In this document: piece after piece, positions 1-5,466 of the stretch
How positions within the stretch are numbered: the stretch's first letter is position 1
Layout of the letters: every line of letters starts with the position of its first letter
Assembly: GCA_023436765.1 (NCBI GenBank)
Contig: JAEZHX010000131.1
Coordinates: forward strand, 1 to 5,466
Reading direction: 5' to 3'
DNA length: 5,466 nucleotides
DNA from: Bacillota bacterium
GTDB lineage: Bacteria > Bacillota > Clostridia > Lachnospirales > Lachnospiraceae
Translations under genes and position numbers: made by a program
The notes under the pieces: model-generated
Databases searched by the model: none
Told to the model about the DNA's origin: nothing
Seen by the model: the letters and a program-made list of their open reading frames with translations, nothing else

Positions 1-833
1 CCCTTATAATAGGCTTTGATACATCTTCCATAGTATTCAACCATATGTGCAACATCTGCTTCATCTGCGATCAGGCTCGCAATGTCTTCGCCCATGTATC
101 CCCAGCCGGCGGTATCCCAATCTATCAATCGAATATTCTGATCCGCATAAAATATATTTGCTACCCAAAAGTCCCTGTGACAAAGCACGATCGGAAGCTT
201 CTCAATATTAGCCCATATCTCATCAGAGCGTTCATCCGCATCGATAAGCATTTCGCATAAATACCCGGGTATTTCACAGTCGTCAGAGCGGATATAATCA
301 TACACCTCATTCCATGACCGATAATGTAAATAAAAATTTTTGCTATAGTCTTTTTTACTGAGATTCATAATTGTATTCAGAACCTCCGGCTGTTGTGCAT
401 AGAGCCTGCCCTGAAATCTTCCTAACTCCTCTGCTGCCTGCTCATACATTGCACCTGTTAGCTTCAACCCCGATATTCCCTCGATATATTCCATCCATAT
501 CTGGGTTTCATCCTCTGATAATTCCGCATAATAGCATTTCGGCCAACGAAATGAGTTCGAAAATACCGCGTCCAGATTTGCTTCATATAGATCATACTCC
601 CTTCGCCACGAATCCGGATCACCGTAGCGTTCCCACTTCCTTTGCCTTTTATAGACAATCTTGTAGGGTAATTCCTTCTCCCCGGTTGTTCTGGCCACTC
701 CATATACCAGTTTTATCTCTCCTACAGTCCCACCCTGTAGCTGTTCTGTTTCAAAGCTTACCTCTTTAATATCCTGACCCAGAGCTTTCCCTAATACCTT
801 TATTAAGATTTCAGATGTAATACCGTCCTTCAT
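1..833 (-). CDS. APH/choline-kinase-like phosphotransferase (3' end beyond the window)
   Basis: Protein-kinase-like small-molecule phosphotransferase, probably cytosolic. Translating the minus strand from the ATG at 833 gives about 277 residues without a stop before the sequence ends, so the C-terminus lies outside. The catalytic loop HRDFWVAN (residues 219-226) supplies the catalytic Asp221 and metal-binding Asn226, and IDWD (237-240) is the DFG-like metal site. A Gly-rich stretch LQGGTVG (32-38) and a lysine-containing strand YKIVYK (57-62) fit the ATP-binding lobe. Family members (PF01636) usually have about 300-340 residues, so perhaps 30-60 are missing. Start choice is uncertain: a GTG at 839, in frame, is 7 nt from the AGGAAAG at 847-853, while the ATG is 13 nt away. 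It lies 119 nt downstream of the two-domain GNAT gene on the same strand and could be co-transcribed. Substrate unknown: aminoglycoside, macrolide, choline, sugar or another alcohol are all possible. The fold call is secure; a resistance role is only a possibility. Confidence 0.85.
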   Translation of the reverse strand, partial: MKDGITSEILIKVLGKALGQDIKEVSFETEQLQGGTVGEIKLVYGVARTTGEKELPYKIVYKRQRKWERYGDPDSWRREYDLYEANLDAVFSNSFRWPKCYYAELSEDETQIWMEYIEGISGLKLTGAMYEQAAEELGRFQGRLYAQQPEVLNTIMNLSKKDYSKNFYLHYRSWNEVYDYIRSDDCEIPGYLCEMLIDADERSDEIWANIEKLPIVLCHRDFWVANIFYADQNIRLIDWDTAGWGYMGEDIASLIADEADVAHMVEYYGRCIKAYYK

Positions 834-846
834 TATCACAGTTACA

Positions 847-853
847 CTTTCCT
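847..853 (-). promoter_or_regulatory. Shine-Dalgarno-like site of the phosphotransferase gene
   Basis: On the minus strand this reads AGGAAAG, within a purine run GGAAAGGAAAG. It is weaker than the other ribosome sites in the window. Its distance favours the GTG codon at 839-837 (7 nt spacing) over the ATG at 833-831 (13 nt spacing); the two starts differ by only two residues. Confidence 0.45.
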
Positions 854-952
854 TTCCGTGTGATTCTTCTGCCTATGTTGTATCACATGCTCTTTAATTA
901 ATGCATCCTTATTCCGCAGAAGAACATCAGTAGCATTTATTTCGTTTTATTT

Positions 953-2140
953 TCATTCATTCCCCCACTGTCCCGGAAAGTTCAGCTTCCTCAGTTTAGG
1001 GAATTTCTTATTATACTCCTCTACCTCTTCCTTAGGAAGCCTCTCGAAAACCTCCGCTTCGTAAAACCTCCCTTTTATGCCCTTCATACCGCCTTCCACT
1101 AACTCTATTCCCATAAATGAATCAGAGTTCTTGCCGTCAGCCGTGGTAATATGAAATTTATCACAGGTTTTGAAGCCTATTCTTGGGTAATAGTCCGGCT
1201 CACCAAATATTACAATGCCTTTATACCCTTTCTCAGCTGCTATTCTCATGGTTTCCCTGAGTAATGCCTCACCTACGCCGCATCCCTGCCATTCAGGCTC
1301 TACGCAAAGTGGGCCAAAGGTAAGAATCTCATGTGTATCTGCGCCATCCACGATGCGAGCCTTCGAGTACATGATACAGCCTATGACGACCCCATCCTTT
1401 AATGCTATTCTGCTAAGCTCCGGAAGATAGTCCTTATCCCGGCGTAATTGATGTACCAGGTAATGCTCATCACAGCCGGGGTTAAATTTATTCCAGAAGG
1501 CATGCTGTGTCATTCGCTCTACATTGTACCAGTCGGCCTCTGTCTCCATTCTTATTTCTATTTCTTCAGGCTTTAGGCGGTCCCTTCTTTCCGGGAACCA
1601 GCCGAACTCCAGTCGGACTTCTTTTCTTTCAAGATCATTATTCTTGTAGCAGCAGGTATCCAGCCCGATTAGGCTAAAGCCCTCGTGCAGATAGAAATCA
1701 ATCGCATTCACATTACAGGATTGCGTCTCCAGTATAATAGCCCGCCGGCGTTCTCTTCTTGCCTGTCCCTTTGCAACCTCAATTAATGCATGACCTATTC
1801 CCTGCTTCTGATACTTATCTGCTACCCATAGCTCTGTGATTCTTAAGCGGTTAGACCATATTTCGAGATCCGTTTCAATTGCGGCAACTAATTCCTCCCC
1901 TGCTAACACTCCCCAGGCATAGGAATTCTCCCGGAAATCTGCGTATAGCTTGTCGGGGAAGTCATACTCCTCCGGTGAATGTGTCACAGGCTCTGCAAGG
2001 TCTTTCTTTTCAATCTCGATATGAAAGCCCTTCTCCGTTTTATGTAATTTAACATCATAATATTTATTTGTCGTATACCTGATCGGAATGATTGTTCCCT
2101 TCCATTTCTCCTTCGGCAAATGTATGATTTCGTATTCCAT
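953..2140 (-). CDS. Two-domain GNAT N-acetyltransferase (SatA-like plus YhbS-like)
   Basis: Acetyl-CoA-dependent N-acetyltransferase of 395 residues, about twice the size of a single GNAT domain. Domain 1 (about 65-175) has the acetyl-CoA loop QKQGIGHAL (111-119), then IILETQSCNVNAIDFY (135-150) and EGFSLIGLDTCCY. The LETQ...N...FY...GF...DT order closely resembles streptothricin acetyltransferase (SatA/Sat4). Domain 2 (about 194-365) has EPEWQGCGVGEAL (281-293) and PDYYPRIGF (315-323), as in the YhbS/COG3153 group. Residues 1-60 are a beta-rich N-terminal extension, and the tail after about 365 is charged. Both domains keep the Q-x-x-G-x-G acetyl-CoA motif, so both could be active. The start is supported by GAGGAGG at 2149-2155, 8 nt upstream, and by a TATAAT box further up. 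It is divergent from the nucleotidyltransferase gene and upstream of the phosphotransferase. Fold assignment is strong; the substrate, streptothricin or other amine, is unproven. Confidence 0.92.
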   Translation of the reverse strand: MEYEIIHLPKEKWKGTIIPIRYTTNKYYDVKLHKTEKGFHIEIEKKDLAEPVTHSPEEYDFPDKLYADFRENSYAWGVLAGEELVAAIETDLEIWSNRLRITELWVADKYQKQGIGHALIEVAKGQARRERRRAIILETQSCNVNAIDFYLHEGFSLIGLDTCCYKNNDLERKEVRLEFGWFPERRDRLKPEEIEIRMETEADWYNVERMTQHAFWNKFNPGCDEHYLVHQLRRDKDYLPELSRIALKDGVVIGCIMYSKARIVDGADTHEILTFGPLCVEPEWQGCGVGEALLRETMRIAAEKGYKGIVIFGEPDYYPRIGFKTCDKFHITTADGKNSDSFMGIELVEGGMKGIKGRFYEAEVFERLPKEEVEEYNKKFPKLRKLNFPGQWGNE

Positions 2141-2185
2141 ATACCCATCCTCCTCGATATTTAGATCGACAATGTTGACTTATAC

Positions 2186-2214
2186 ATTATAATACCGAAA
2201 ACAAAATATTACCA
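2186..2214 (-). promoter_or_regulatory. Candidate sigma-A promoter of the two-domain GNAT gene
   Basis: On the minus strand a perfect TATAAT (-10) lies at 2186-2191, with TGGTAA (3 of 6 matches to TTGACA) at 2209-2214 after a 17-nt spacer. The predicted start of transcription is near 2179, leaving a leader of about 38 nt before the ATG at 2140. The -10 box is convincing; the -35 box is weak. Confidence 0.5.
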
Positions 2215-2290
2215 TGTTATTCCCTGTAAAGCCCATCAATTGTGTGCATTTTAATAAAAAATTTCTGGCAACCCGGACCATCTTGTTATA

Positions 2291-2299
2291 TGATATAAA
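2291..2299 (+). promoter_or_regulatory. Candidate extended -10 promoter of the nucleotidyltransferase gene
   Basis: TGATATAAA is an extended -10 element (TGn followed by TATAAA, 5 of 6 matches). No good -35 hexamer stands 16-18 nt upstream, which is tolerated by extended -10 promoters. Transcription would start near 2306, leaving a leader of roughly 73 nt. A weaker alternative, TTGAAT with TATCCT further downstream (about 2330-2357), cannot be excluded. Confidence 0.35.
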
Positions 2300-2378
2300 T
2301 GACAGGAGCAATATGGGCATGTTGAAGACTTGAATTATCTATCCTACTGATTATCCTACATGAAAAGGAGAATATATT

Positions 2379-3092
2379 ATGAGCTTCGATGTACATAAGT
2401 GGCTGGAATTACTTACAAATAAGATGAAAGCTGAATTTAAAGAAAGATTGCTGTTCGTGGGCTTGCAGGGCAGCTATTTCCGGGGAGAGGCAACAGAAGA
2501 GAGTGATGTGGATGTGATTGTCGTTTTGGATTCCTTATCTGCACGTGATCTCAAGTGCTATCGCGATATCGTTAATTCCATGGAAAGCAGCGAGAAAGCC
2601 TGTGGCTTCCTTTGTGGTAAGGCTGAACTGGAAGCCTGGCCGAAGCAGGATCTCTTTCACCTATTCTATGACAGCGAGTCCATCTATGGGGACTTGAGCA
2701 GTATCGTTAGGAAACCGACGGATGAGGATATCCGGAACTCCATCCGGTTTGAAGCCTCCAGTATTTATCATGCCGTATGCCACAGATATCTGTATAGCGA
2801 GGATCTGAAGGCAGGGGTTGAAAAGCTTAGGGAAAACTACAAGAAAGCATTTTTTATCATGCAGGAAATGGTATTTCTGAATACCCATAGATATGTTAAT
2901 ACAAAGAAAGAGATGTTAACCTATTTTGATAAGGAAACCAGGGATATCCTATATAATTCGATGATGTGGGATTACCTGAAGCAGGACCGGGCGACTAGGC
3001 CGGAGTGCTATTTTATCTGGCTGGTAGAGTGGAGCAGCAAGGTTCTTAAGCACTACAGTACCTATTATCGCTGGAGTCTGGCAAAGAATTGA
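2379..3092 (+). CDS. Nucleotidyltransferase-fold protein (ANT/MNT-like)
   Basis: Protein of 237 residues with an N-terminal polymerase-beta-type nucleotidyltransferase domain. The signature is LQGSYFRGEATEESDVDVIV (29-48): GS (31-32) with RG, then S42-D43-x-D45, where Asp43 and Asp45 should bind the metal ions. A conserved-looking segment AWPKQDLFHLFYD followed by IYGDL (about 87-105) comes next, and the C-terminal half (about 115-237) is helical with many aromatic residues. This resembles the fold and size of antibiotic nucleotidyltransferases and of generic clostridial 'nucleotidyltransferase domain' proteins; I cannot place it in a named resistance family. It would transfer a nucleotide from an NTP to a hydroxyl or to a protein; substrate unknown. 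AAAAGGAG ends 8 nt before the ATG and fixes the start. It is a single-gene unit between a candidate extended -10 promoter and a hairpin terminator, opposite in direction to every neighbour. Confidence 0.85.
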   Translation: MSFDVHKWLELLTNKMKAEFKERLLFVGLQGSYFRGEATEESDVDVIVVLDSLSARDLKCYRDIVNSMESSEKACGFLCGKAELEAWPKQDLFHLFYDSESIYGDLSSIVRKPTDEDIRNSIRFEASSIYHAVCHRYLYSEDLKAGVEKLRENYKKAFFIMQEMVFLNTHRYVNTKKEMLTYFDKETRDILYNSMMWDYLKQDRATRPECYFIWLVEWSSKVLKHYSTYYRWSLAKN

Positions 3093-3120
3093 GTGAATGA
3101 ACCAATTAAGCAATATAGTC

Positions 3121-3159
3121 AGGGGTTTGGACAGTAATAATCCAAACCCCTTTCCTTCT
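3121..3159 (+). terminator. Rho-independent terminator after the nucleotidyltransferase gene
   Basis: A perfect 11-bp stem pairs AGGGGTTTGGA (3121-3131) with TCCAAACCCCT (3141-3151) around a 9-nt loop, followed by a pyrimidine tail TTCCTTCT. It starts 28 nt after the stop codon. The U-rich tail favours the plus strand; read from the minus strand there is no T-run, but the stem could still slow transcription coming from the convergent acetyltransferase gene that ends at 3217. Confidence 0.8.
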
Positions 3160-3216
3160 GGTGCGGGAGTACTATATTGCCACCTCATGGTATCGGAGAA
3201 CAGCCTCTTCCAGTCC

Positions 3217-3714
3217 TTACGCCATAACCTTCTCCAGGATATAGCTGCCTTCCCTGATGTCCATCGGCTCCTCGATCCGCACTACATGGAAGCCACATTT
3301 ATTCACATAGAAATGATGGTTTCTTCTTGAAAACGCAGCCGTCTCCGTACACCATTTCACTGTCTCCGGATATTCCTGTTCGATGAATTCCCAAACAATC
3401 TTTCCCGTCCCATTATTCTGGCGGTTGACGTCCAGAAAGATACATCCCAGGTGATTTACATGAGTGTTTCTGTTGATCCAAACGATAACTCCACCGATTG
3501 GCTTACCGTCCTCACTAATCTTATATGCATTTGAGCCCGGATCAAGCCCCCACTTTCGCAGGAAATCTCCGTTGTCATAGCCGGTAGGTCCTCCCTTCGG
3601 CTCCTTCAGATGTATCCTGGTATCTTCATTGAAGGCCCGTTCCATGACCTTCGTTAAAGCATCAATATCTTCTTCCTTTAGCTCCTCAAATTCCAGTCCC
3701 TGATATCTTTTCAT
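3217..3714 (-). CDS. Single-domain GNAT N-acetyltransferase
   Basis: Acetyl-CoA-dependent N-acetyltransferase of 165 residues, a normal length for one GNAT domain. Visible elements are an N-terminal beta-alpha start (LEFEELKEEDIDALTKVMERAF, given here as residues 7-28), the central strands KPIGGVIVWI (71-80) and LGCIFLDV (89-96), the acetyl-CoA loop RQNNGTGK (98-105, Q-x-x-G-x-G pattern), and the C-terminal NHHFYVNKCGF (132-142) typical of motif B. The ATG at 3714 is chosen over the ATG at 3738 because AAGGAGGT lies 4 nt before it; the earlier start would overlap the upstream gene and bury that ribosome site. It follows the AraC-BtrH-like regulator by 10 nt, so the two are almost certainly co-transcribed and translationally coupled. 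Substrate unknown; the regulator's ligand or a related amine is a reasonable guess. Confidence 0.9.
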   Translation of the reverse strand: MKRYQGLEFEELKEEDIDALTKVMERAFNEDTRIHLKEPKGGPTGYDNGDFLRKWGLDPGSNAYKISEDGKPIGGVIVWINRNTHVNHLGCIFLDVNRQNNGTGKIVWEFIEQEYPETVKWCTETAAFSRRNHHFYVNKCGFHVVRIEEPMDIREGSYILEKVMA

Positions 3715-3718
3715 ACTA

Positions 3719-3726
3719 ACCTCCTT
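3719..3726 (-). promoter_or_regulatory. Strong Shine-Dalgarno overlapping the upstream stop codon
   Basis: On the minus strand the junction reads TAAGGAGGTTAGTATG: the TAA stop of the regulator gene (3727-3725) shares two bases with the AAGGAGGT ribosome site of the GNAT gene, whose ATG follows after 4 nt. This fixes the GNAT start at 3714 and implies translational coupling, since ribosomes terminating on the first gene sit on the initiation site of the second. Confidence 0.85.
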
Positions 3727-5242
3727 ATAGATTCTCAAGAATCTCCATGCAAACCTTACAGGCCTTCGCCTCGTATTCCTTCGCCTGATTGATCAAAGGG
3801 ACGATCAGCTTTCTTACACCGGGCTCTGCAAATTTACGGGTCGCCGCCTCATCCTGCATGAAGCCTCCCTTCGGTTCATTCATTTTAAAGGTGCACTCTG
3901 CTGCAAGGCGGAAATACCCGGCGGCTTGGTTACAGAGTTCAGCCACGGTAGCATTTGCTTTTCCGATCCACTCCAGGAAGCAGGCTGCATAGGAGCGGCC
4001 TTCCCCGACCATAACCTGGGCATCTCCCTGACACACGATCCGTTCGTACAGAATCGGCAGGATGGCCCCCTGCGGAAATTCCTTATCATCTCCCACAGCC
4101 TTCGCCCAGGCCTCATAAGCCTTCTGCCCTCCGGCGTATTCCGTAGTTCTCCCTTTCTCGTGATAGACTACCCTTTCCTTCTGAAGAATATCGATACCAT
4201 TCTTTAATACTTCCTTTGGATTTAGCGGTCTTTCCTGATATTCTCCGACTGACATGACAGCGTAGGTCTCCTCATTCTCCCACCAGCCGTCCGTAATAAA
4301 GTACCCTGTATCATGGAAGGATACGTTCTTCGCAAACTCTTGGTTCTCCTGGAAGCAATTCCAACCCAGCAGCTTCCTGCCATTCTCTTCGTAACCGGTG
4401 ATCAGGCACGCTTCCGGTGGTCCGATGATTCCTAGTGCGATTACCGGTCTTCCCGCCTCGATCTCTGCCTTGATAAACTGTATGAATTCTTCCTTACTGG
4501 ATCCGTTCCTGGTTAAGATCCGATACGAGCGTCCTGCTGCCTCGAACCCCTTCCGTAATGCTTCAAACCTATCTTCATAGATATTCAGAATATCCACATT
4601 GCCGCCGTCCCACTCTCCGGTATTCCATCTCAGTCGGAAGGCTGCACCCGTTGCCGCCATGATGTATGCGTAATCGATCTGCTGCCCCATGTAATTTAGG
4701 CATGCCTTCAATGCCGCACAGAAGGGGGTACATTCCTCGAGGCTATAGGAAACCTTCGGAACACCATAGAGGATGCAGCTTTGTTCTGTTCTCTCAATAT
4801 TGTTCATTTCTTTCTTTACCTCCAGAATTTGCTCGGGAGATGTGGAAGTACCCTCATCATTTATGATCGCCGGAGCATATAAGCCGATCAAAATCCTCTT
4901 TCTGCCCACCCTGCTCCGAATGCTTCCGCTTCTAAGCTCGGAGGGGTGAAGCTTAAGCTGGCGGCAATACGCCCTGGTAAAGGTGTCATAGCTTCCGAAC
5001 ATATAATCCGAAGCAATCTGGGTCAGGCTCTTGCCGGTATGCACAATCTCAAACGCAGAATTCGCAATCCTACGGGATAAGATATACCTGGAGAGAGAAA
5101 TCCCCGTGCATTCCTTGAAGGTTTCCCTGATGTGGCGGTATGAGAAGCCTACTGCCTCCTCAAGCTCCCCATATTCAATCGGATCCTTGATCCGTGCTTC
5201 AATGAAGGATGCTGTTGACCATATAAAATTAGAGTAATCCAT
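3725..5242 (-). CDS. AraC-family regulator fused to a BtrH-like domain
   Basis: Protein of 505 residues. Residues about 8-105 form a complete AraC/XylS double helix-turn-helix in the Rob-like N-terminal position: the first helix-turn-helix lies around YGELEEAVGFSYRHIRETF (24-42), the second around SLTQIASDYMFGSYDTFTRAY (72-92, key residues I76-A77, F82, F88-A91), closing with LHPSELR (98-104). A linker (about 105-148) leads to a large C-terminal module. Residues about 155-330 resemble the BtrH N-terminal/C39-peptidase-like fold: ECTPFCAALKACLNYMG (170-186, candidate nucleophile Cys171 or Cys175), GRPVIALGIIGPPEACLITGYE (264-285) and LLGWN (291-295). The His normally expected before the ITGY strand is Glu277 here. 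Residues about 330-505 are mostly helical and resemble the C-terminal part of stand-alone homologues as I recall them. Probably a cytosolic DNA-binding regulator whose C-terminal module binds or processes a ligand. AGGAGG 5 nt before the ATG supports the start. It heads an operon with the GNAT gene. DNA-binding is well supported; the C-terminal assignment is moderate. Confidence 0.85.
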   Translation of the reverse strand: MDYSNFIWSTASFIEARIKDPIEYGELEEAVGFSYRHIRETFKECTGISLSRYILSRRIANSAFEIVHTGKSLTQIASDYMFGSYDTFTRAYCRQLKLHPSELRSGSIRSRVGRKRILIGLYAPAIINDEGTSTSPEQILEVKKEMNNIERTEQSCILYGVPKVSYSLEECTPFCAALKACLNYMGQQIDYAYIMAATGAAFRLRWNTGEWDGGNVDILNIYEDRFEALRKGFEAAGRSYRILTRNGSSKEEFIQFIKAEIEAGRPVIALGIIGPPEACLITGYEENGRKLLGWNCFQENQEFAKNVSFHDTGYFITDGWWENEETYAVMSVGEYQERPLNPKEVLKNGIDILQKERVVYHEKGRTTEYAGGQKAYEAWAKAVGDDKEFPQGAILPILYERIVCQGDAQVMVGEGRSYAACFLEWIGKANATVAELCNQAAGYFRLAAECTFKMNEPKGGFMQDEAATRKFAEPGVRKLIVPLINQAKEYEAKACKVCMEILENL

Positions 5243-5260
5243 ATCTGCCTCCTAGTTTCT

Positions 5261-5272
5261 TCTTCCGGAAGA
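5261..5272. promoter_or_regulatory. Perfect 12-bp palindrome in the regulator gene's leader (possible operator)
   Basis: TCTTCCGGAAGA is a perfect two-fold palindrome lying between the TATAAT box (5280-5285) and the AGGAGG ribosome site (5248-5253) of the AraC-type gene, right at the expected transcription start. The position suits a repressor operator or a small RNA hairpin. AraC-type proteins usually bind asymmetric sites, so autoregulation through this element is not assured. Confidence 0.35.
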
Positions 5273-5279
5273 TGATTTT

Positions 5280-5285
5280 ATTATA
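5280..5285 (-). promoter_or_regulatory. Candidate -10 box of the regulator-GNAT operon
   Basis: A perfect TATAAT on the minus strand lies 37 nt before the ATG at 5242, with transcription expected to start near 5273. No recognisable -35 hexamer stands at 16-18 nt, which would fit a promoter dependent on an activator such as an AraC-type protein; this last point is inference. Confidence 0.45.
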
Positions 5286-5331
5286 CTAGAACCCTTATAT
5301 ATTACTCGACGTTTTTGACCCTGTTATGTTA

Positions 5332-5466
5332 TCAAACTGCTTCTCTGATCAGCATAGGCGGTACCCTGTGAAGAATATCATTCGTTGCGTTGCTATCAAG
5401 GATCCAGGCATCTATCTCATTCCGTGGAATAACCAGCGGCATTCGGTTATGAATCTCCTTCATGGA
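5332..5466 (-). CDS. SRAP (YedK/HMCES-like) family protein, C-terminal fragment
   Basis: The last 44 residues of a minus-strand gene that enters from the right edge and stops at TGA (5334-5332). The segment contains EIHNRMPLVIPRNEIDAWI (residues 4-22 of the fragment). The I-H-x-R-M-P-x-I-x-P pattern, with an acidic stretch and DAWL-like ending, is the C-terminal hallmark of the SOS response-associated peptidase family; the His corresponds to an active-site residue of YedK. These proteins (about 200-230 residues) bind single-stranded DNA and form a protective thiazolidine crosslink with abasic sites through Cys2, which is outside the window. The gap of 89 nt to the regulator gene has its own TATAAT box and no evident terminator, so read-through is possible. 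The family call rests on a short fragment but a distinctive motif. Confidence 0.75.
   Translation of the reverse strand, partial: SMKEIHNRMPLVIPRNEIDAWILDSNATNDILHRVPPMLIREAV

Noticed and set aside
371..769. Plus-strand open frame of 132 codons
   Set aside because: It is antisense to the phosphotransferase gene, which has clear catalytic motifs. The frame has a Pro/Ser/His-rich composition, no ribosome site and no recognisable domain.
895..906. TTAATTAA and ATGCAT palindromes
   Set aside because: Short AT-rich palindromes are expected by chance in such a gap and are not linked to a promoter or gene start.
3097..3330. Plus-strand open frame downstream of the nucleotidyltransferase gene
   Set aside because: It runs through the terminator hairpin and then antisense through the GNAT gene; it has no ribosome site or known motif.
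3715..3738. Longer start (ATG at 3738) for the single-domain GNAT gene
   Set aside because: It would overlap the end of the regulator gene and has no ribosome site, while the ATG at 3714 has AAGGAGGT at the right distance and begins the conserved domain.
3926..4207. Plus-strand open frame of 93 codons inside the regulator gene
   Set aside because: It is antisense to a well-supported coding sequence and shows no ribosome site or domain; similar frames at 4398-4580, 4666-4866 and 5031-5237 were rejected for the same reason.
1..5466. Mobile element, CRISPR array or structural RNA
   Set aside because: I found no transposase or integrase motifs, no regularly spaced repeats, and no tRNA- or rRNA-like segments; the inverted repeats seen are short and do not flank genes.

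Overview
The window looks like an accessory stretch of a low-to-moderate GC Firmicute chromosome, most likely a clostridial (Lachnospiraceae-type) bacterium. This rests on near-consensus Shine-Dalgarno sequences (GAGGAGG, AAGGAGG, AGGAGG) before most genes, AT-rich intergenic gaps with TATAAT-like boxes, and proteins that resemble families I know from Clostridia. The taxonomic call is inference.

Layout from left to right. An APH/choline-kinase-like phosphotransferase on the minus strand starts at about 833 and runs off the left edge. Upstream of it, on the same strand, 953-2140 encodes a two-domain GNAT acetyltransferase whose first half resembles streptothricin acetyltransferase and whose second half resembles the YhbS family. 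A divergent intergenic region (2141-2378) separates it from a plus-strand nucleotidyltransferase-fold protein (2379-3092), which ends at a strong hairpin terminator (3121-3151). Converging on that terminator is a two-gene minus-strand operon: a 505-residue AraC-type regulator fused to a BtrH-like domain (3725-5242), followed 10 nt later by a single-domain GNAT acetyltransferase (3217-3714). At the right edge is the C-terminus of an SRAP (YedK/HMCES-like) protein, also on the minus strand.

The theme is small-molecule modification. Phosphotransferase, acetyltransferase and nucleotidyltransferase folds, the three fold classes used by aminoglycoside-modifying enzymes, lie within about 3.7 kb. Beside them is a regulator carrying a domain related to BtrH, an acyltransferase of aminoglycoside (butirosin) biosynthesis. 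Whether these proteins act on antibiotics is not shown by the sequence; all belong to large families with many other substrates. The most unusual item is the AraC-BtrH-like fusion translationally coupled to its GNAT partner, which could be a ligand-sensing regulator with its effector enzyme. I see no CRISPR array, tRNA, rRNA, transposase or integrase.
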